Assembly (NCBI GenBank): GCA_002506905.1
Contig: DAYM01000004.1
Span: 40,051-104,050 of the forward strand
DNA length: 64,000 nt
Reading direction: 5' to 3'
Source: Methanomassiliicoccaceae archaeon UBA328
GTDB taxonomy: Archaea; Thermoplasmatota; Thermoplasmata; Methanomassiliicoccales; Methanomethylophilaceae
Within the stretch, counting starts at the first letter, position 1. The number at the start of each line of letters is the position of its first letter. The position numbers were made by a program, and so were the translations under genes. Shown here in pieces: positions 62,194-64,000 of this stretch. The notes under the pieces were generated by a model, which worked only from the letters and a program-made list of their open reading frames with translations, was not told the DNA's origin and did no database searches.

Positions 62194-63864
62194 TCAGAGT
62201 TTGCAGCGGCCCTTGATTATCGGTAACTGTGGGTTCGGAGGGAGCATCGGAGTGATGTTCTCGTTGGGGTCCACCCTGATATCGATGAGACATGTCCTGT
62301 CGCAGTCGAAAGCGGTCTTGAATGCATCGTTGATCTCTCCCGCCTTCTCCACACATATTCCTTTTGCGCCGAATGCTTCGGCGACCTTGACGAAATCGGG
62401 GTCTGCATCGAGCTTCGTCTCGCTGTATCTTGAATTCCAGAACAGGTTCTGCCACTGTTTGACCATTCCGAGCCAGCCGTTGTTCAGCAGGCAGATGACC
62501 ACGGGCAGGTCCTCCGCGATCGATGTCGCGAGCTCCTGGATGACCATGAGAAGGCCTCCGTCGCCGGTAATGGTGACCACTTTGGAATCCGGTCTTGCAG
62601 CTTTCGCGCCTATTGCGGAAGGGAGTCCGAATCCCATGGTACCGAAACTTCCGGACGATATGAACTGTCTGGGGCGCCTGATGTCGAGATAGTGCATGGC
62701 CCACATCTGGTTCTGTCCCACGTCTGTGGTGACGATGACGTCGTCATCGAGGAATTTGTTGAGCTCGAACATGACCTTCTGGGGAATGATCGGGCTGGTA
62801 TCGTAATCGAAGTTGCAGGCGCATTTCTTCTTGATGTTCCTGACCCTGGTGTCCCATTCGGTATGGACGTCCTTGTATCCGCCGAGGGCGTCTATGAGCA
62901 TCTGGGTGCCTTTCTTGGCATCGCAAAGCAGATTGACTGACGGGTGATTCGAGTGCTTCTTGAATTCCACCGCATCGATGTCGATATGGATGACCTTGCA
63001 GTTCGCGGGATCGGTATGTGCGCTGAACGTCCTGTCGGAGAACTTGGTGCCTATCGCGATGATGAGGTCGGAGTTCTTGAAGATGTCCAGTGCGCCGAGC
63101 CTTCCATGCATTCCGAGAGGGCCCATGTTCAGAGGGTGTTCGGAAGGAACCGCTCCCAGTCCCATCATGGGTGTGACTATCGGGATGTTCGTCATCTCGG
63201 CAAGTTTCCTGACCTCTTCGCAGGCGTTTCCGCCGATGACACCGCCGCCGATCATCATTACGGGCCTGTTGGCCTTTCTGATCCATTCGACGGCCTCCTG
63301 AAGTCCGGAGACGTCTGTAGCGACGGGTTTGATGGTGAATGTGGCCTCATCGATGAGGCTCTCGTCTATATCCGCATTGACCTGGTCGACGGGTATGTCG
63401 ATGTGAACGGGTCCGGGCCTGCCTGTCTGGCATATCTCCCATGCCTCTGCAACGGTGTGCGGGAGTCTGTTGATGTCCAATACACGGAAGTTGTGTTTTG
63501 TAATGGGCATCATGAGACTGTATGCATCCACTTCCTGGAATGCTCCCAGTCCGAGCGAGCCGGTGCCGACCTGTCCGGTGAGGGCGATCATAGGGGACGA
63601 ATCTGCGAACGCGGTCGCAATACCGGTGACGAGATTCGTCGCACCGGGACCGCTTGTCGCCAGGCACACGCCGGGTATACCGGATGTTCTGGCATATGCG
63701 TCTGCCATGTGTGCGGCGCATTGCTCATGCCTTACGAGGACGTGTCTGATGGACGAGTCCATTATCTCGTCATAGATGGGTATGACCACTCCTCCGGGGT
63801 ATCCGAACACGGTCTCGACATTTCTGTCCTCCAGCGTTTTAAGCAATGCTCTTGATCCTTTCAT
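62194..63864 (-). CDS. ilvB: Acetolactate synthase, large (catalytic) subunit
   Basis: ThDP-dependent first step of branched-chain synthesis. The 556-residue protein starts KGSRALLKTLEDRNVETVFG, with the active-site Glu in RHEQCAAHMADAYAR, GATNLVTGIA, and the ThDP motif GDGGLLMVIQELATSIAEDL closing with NN. The FAD-binding middle is complete. The regulatory small subunit gene (ilvH) is not next to it here; only ilvC follows. A TATA-like box (63897-63907) lies about 40 bases upstream of the ATG. Confidence 0.96.
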   Translation of the reverse strand: MKGSRALLKTLEDRNVETVFGYPGGVVIPIYDEIMDSSIRHVLVRHEQCAAHMADAYARTSGIPGVCLATSGPGATNLVTGIATAFADSSPMIALTGQVGTGSLGLGAFQEVDAYSLMMPITKHNFRVLDINRLPHTVAEAWEICQTGRPGPVHIDIPVDQVNADIDESLIDEATFTIKPVATDVSGLQEAVEWIRKANRPVMMIGGGVIGGNACEEVRKLAEMTNIPIVTPMMGLGAVPSEHPLNMGPLGMHGRLGALDIFKNSDLIIAIGTKFSDRTFSAHTDPANCKVIHIDIDAVEFKKHSNHPSVNLLCDAKKGTQMLIDALGGYKDVHTEWDTRVRNIKKKCACNFDYDTSPIIPQKVMFELNKFLDDDVIVTTDVGQNQMWAMHYLDIRRPRQFISSGSFGTMGFGLPSAIGAKAARPDSKVVTITGDGGLLMVIQELATSIAEDLPVVICLLNNGWLGMVKQWQNLFWNSRYSETKLDADPDFVKVAEAFGAKGICVEKAGEINDAFKTAFDCDRTCLIDIRVDPNENITPMLPPNPQLPIIKGRCKL

Positions 63865-63943
63865 GATCTAACTTCCGAAGTTGGAATATTCCTCATCTTA
63901 ATTATAAGTAGTGAAGGAGAAAAGCGGAAAAGAAAGTGAATAA

Positions 63944-63959
63944 GGCCTCCGAAGAGGCC
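63944..63959 (-). terminator. Terminator of the gene entering from the right edge
   Basis: Perfect stem GGCCTC against GAGGCC with loop CGAA. It lies directly past the minus-strand stop at 63978 and separates that gene from the ilvB promoter. Confidence 0.55.
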
Positions 63960-63977
63960 GGTTTGTTAATTCGAAGA

Positions 63978-64000
63978 TCAGATCTTCAGCTTGCCGGTCT
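63978..64000 (-). CDS. C-terminal tip of an unknown gene (cut by window edge)
   Basis: The last minus-strand codons read TGKLKI then TGA at 63978-63980, in one open frame up to the edge. The stop sits before a clear terminator hairpin, which supports a gene end. Seven residues are too few for a name. Confidence 0.35.

Noticed and set aside
1..64000. CRISPR array
   Set aside because: No regularly spaced direct repeats were seen anywhere in the window.
1..64000. Insertion sequence or prophage
   Set aside because: No transposase, integrase or phage structural gene could be recognised; the inverted repeat at 11258-11299 alone is not enough.

Overview
The window is archaeal chromosome. Archaeal-type information genes are scattered through it: S15 (S15P/S13E type), L15e, L21e, RpoF, aIF-1A, Pus10, fibrillarin, Kae1/TsaD, RIO1 kinase, archease and a family B DNA polymerase ending in a PCNA-binding motif. 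There are TATA-box promoters, and introns are absent from the tRNAs seen. By my reading of about 65 gene ends, TGA closes the great majority, TAA closes eight, and no full-length gene ends in TAG. Strong TAG avoidance, together with a fused NADP phosphatase/NAD kinase and the general gene set, fits a pyrrolysine-decoding member of the Methanomassiliicoccales (Thermoplasmatota). That placement is inference; no methanogenesis or pyl gene lies in this window.

Layout. 1-1.9 kb: end of a MATE pump, a methyltransferase, MsrA and small genes. 2.1-7.7 kb: an AT-rich defence-like block with an HNH nuclease, a broken GmrSD-type (DUF262/DUF1524) protein and a PLD-helicase-DUF3427 protein. 7.8-11.2 kb: a siderophore/heme/cobalamin-type ABC operon with broken binding-protein and permease genes. 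11.3-21.2 kb: lineage-specific genes, including paired small acidic proteins, paired membrane proteins, a heterodimeric ABC exporter, a TIGR04076 protein with an internal TAG, and three tandem membrane-anchored paralogues. 21.3-35.7 kb: tRNA-Ser, proA-proB, tRNA-Val, an intact MATE pump, Kae1, the S15-DHH exonuclease pair, Nudix, fibrillarin, the IMPase/NAD kinase fusion with a JAMM protein, and a phosphohexomutase-like pseudoenzyme. 35.7-41 kb: a strongly promoted 72-residue gene, tRNA-Leu, a second iron-type ABC operon (permease and signal peptide frameshifted), and a TauE/DUF1634/GNAT cluster. 41.1-46.6 kb: a ThiI-like protein without its PP-loop, a MATE pseudogene, L15e, and an EmrB-type pump with a MarR regulator. 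46.6-58.2 kb: PolB, YchF-like GTPase, and the conserved ksgA-DUF655-rpoF-L21e-pus10 and KH-rio1-aIF1A clusters, tRNA-Glu, a COG4030-like protein, a formyltransferase-fold protein and archease. 58.3-64 kb: aspartate dehydrogenase, an M24 peptidase, a cyclophilin-like protein, ilvC and ilvB.

Two themes stand out. First, both iron-type ABC operons carry nearly the same 17-bp inverted repeat over their presumed start sites (TTGGATGTTTAATCCAA and TTGGATGTATATTCCAA), which points to one shared metal-responsive regulator. The MFS/MarR pair has its own two palindromes bracketing the TATA box. Second, about ten accessory genes (transport, efflux, defence, small membrane proteins) carry nonsense codons or one-base losses, while all information and biosynthesis genes are intact. 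Many of the one-base losses sit in short homopolymers, so sequencing or assembly error must be excluded before real decay is accepted.
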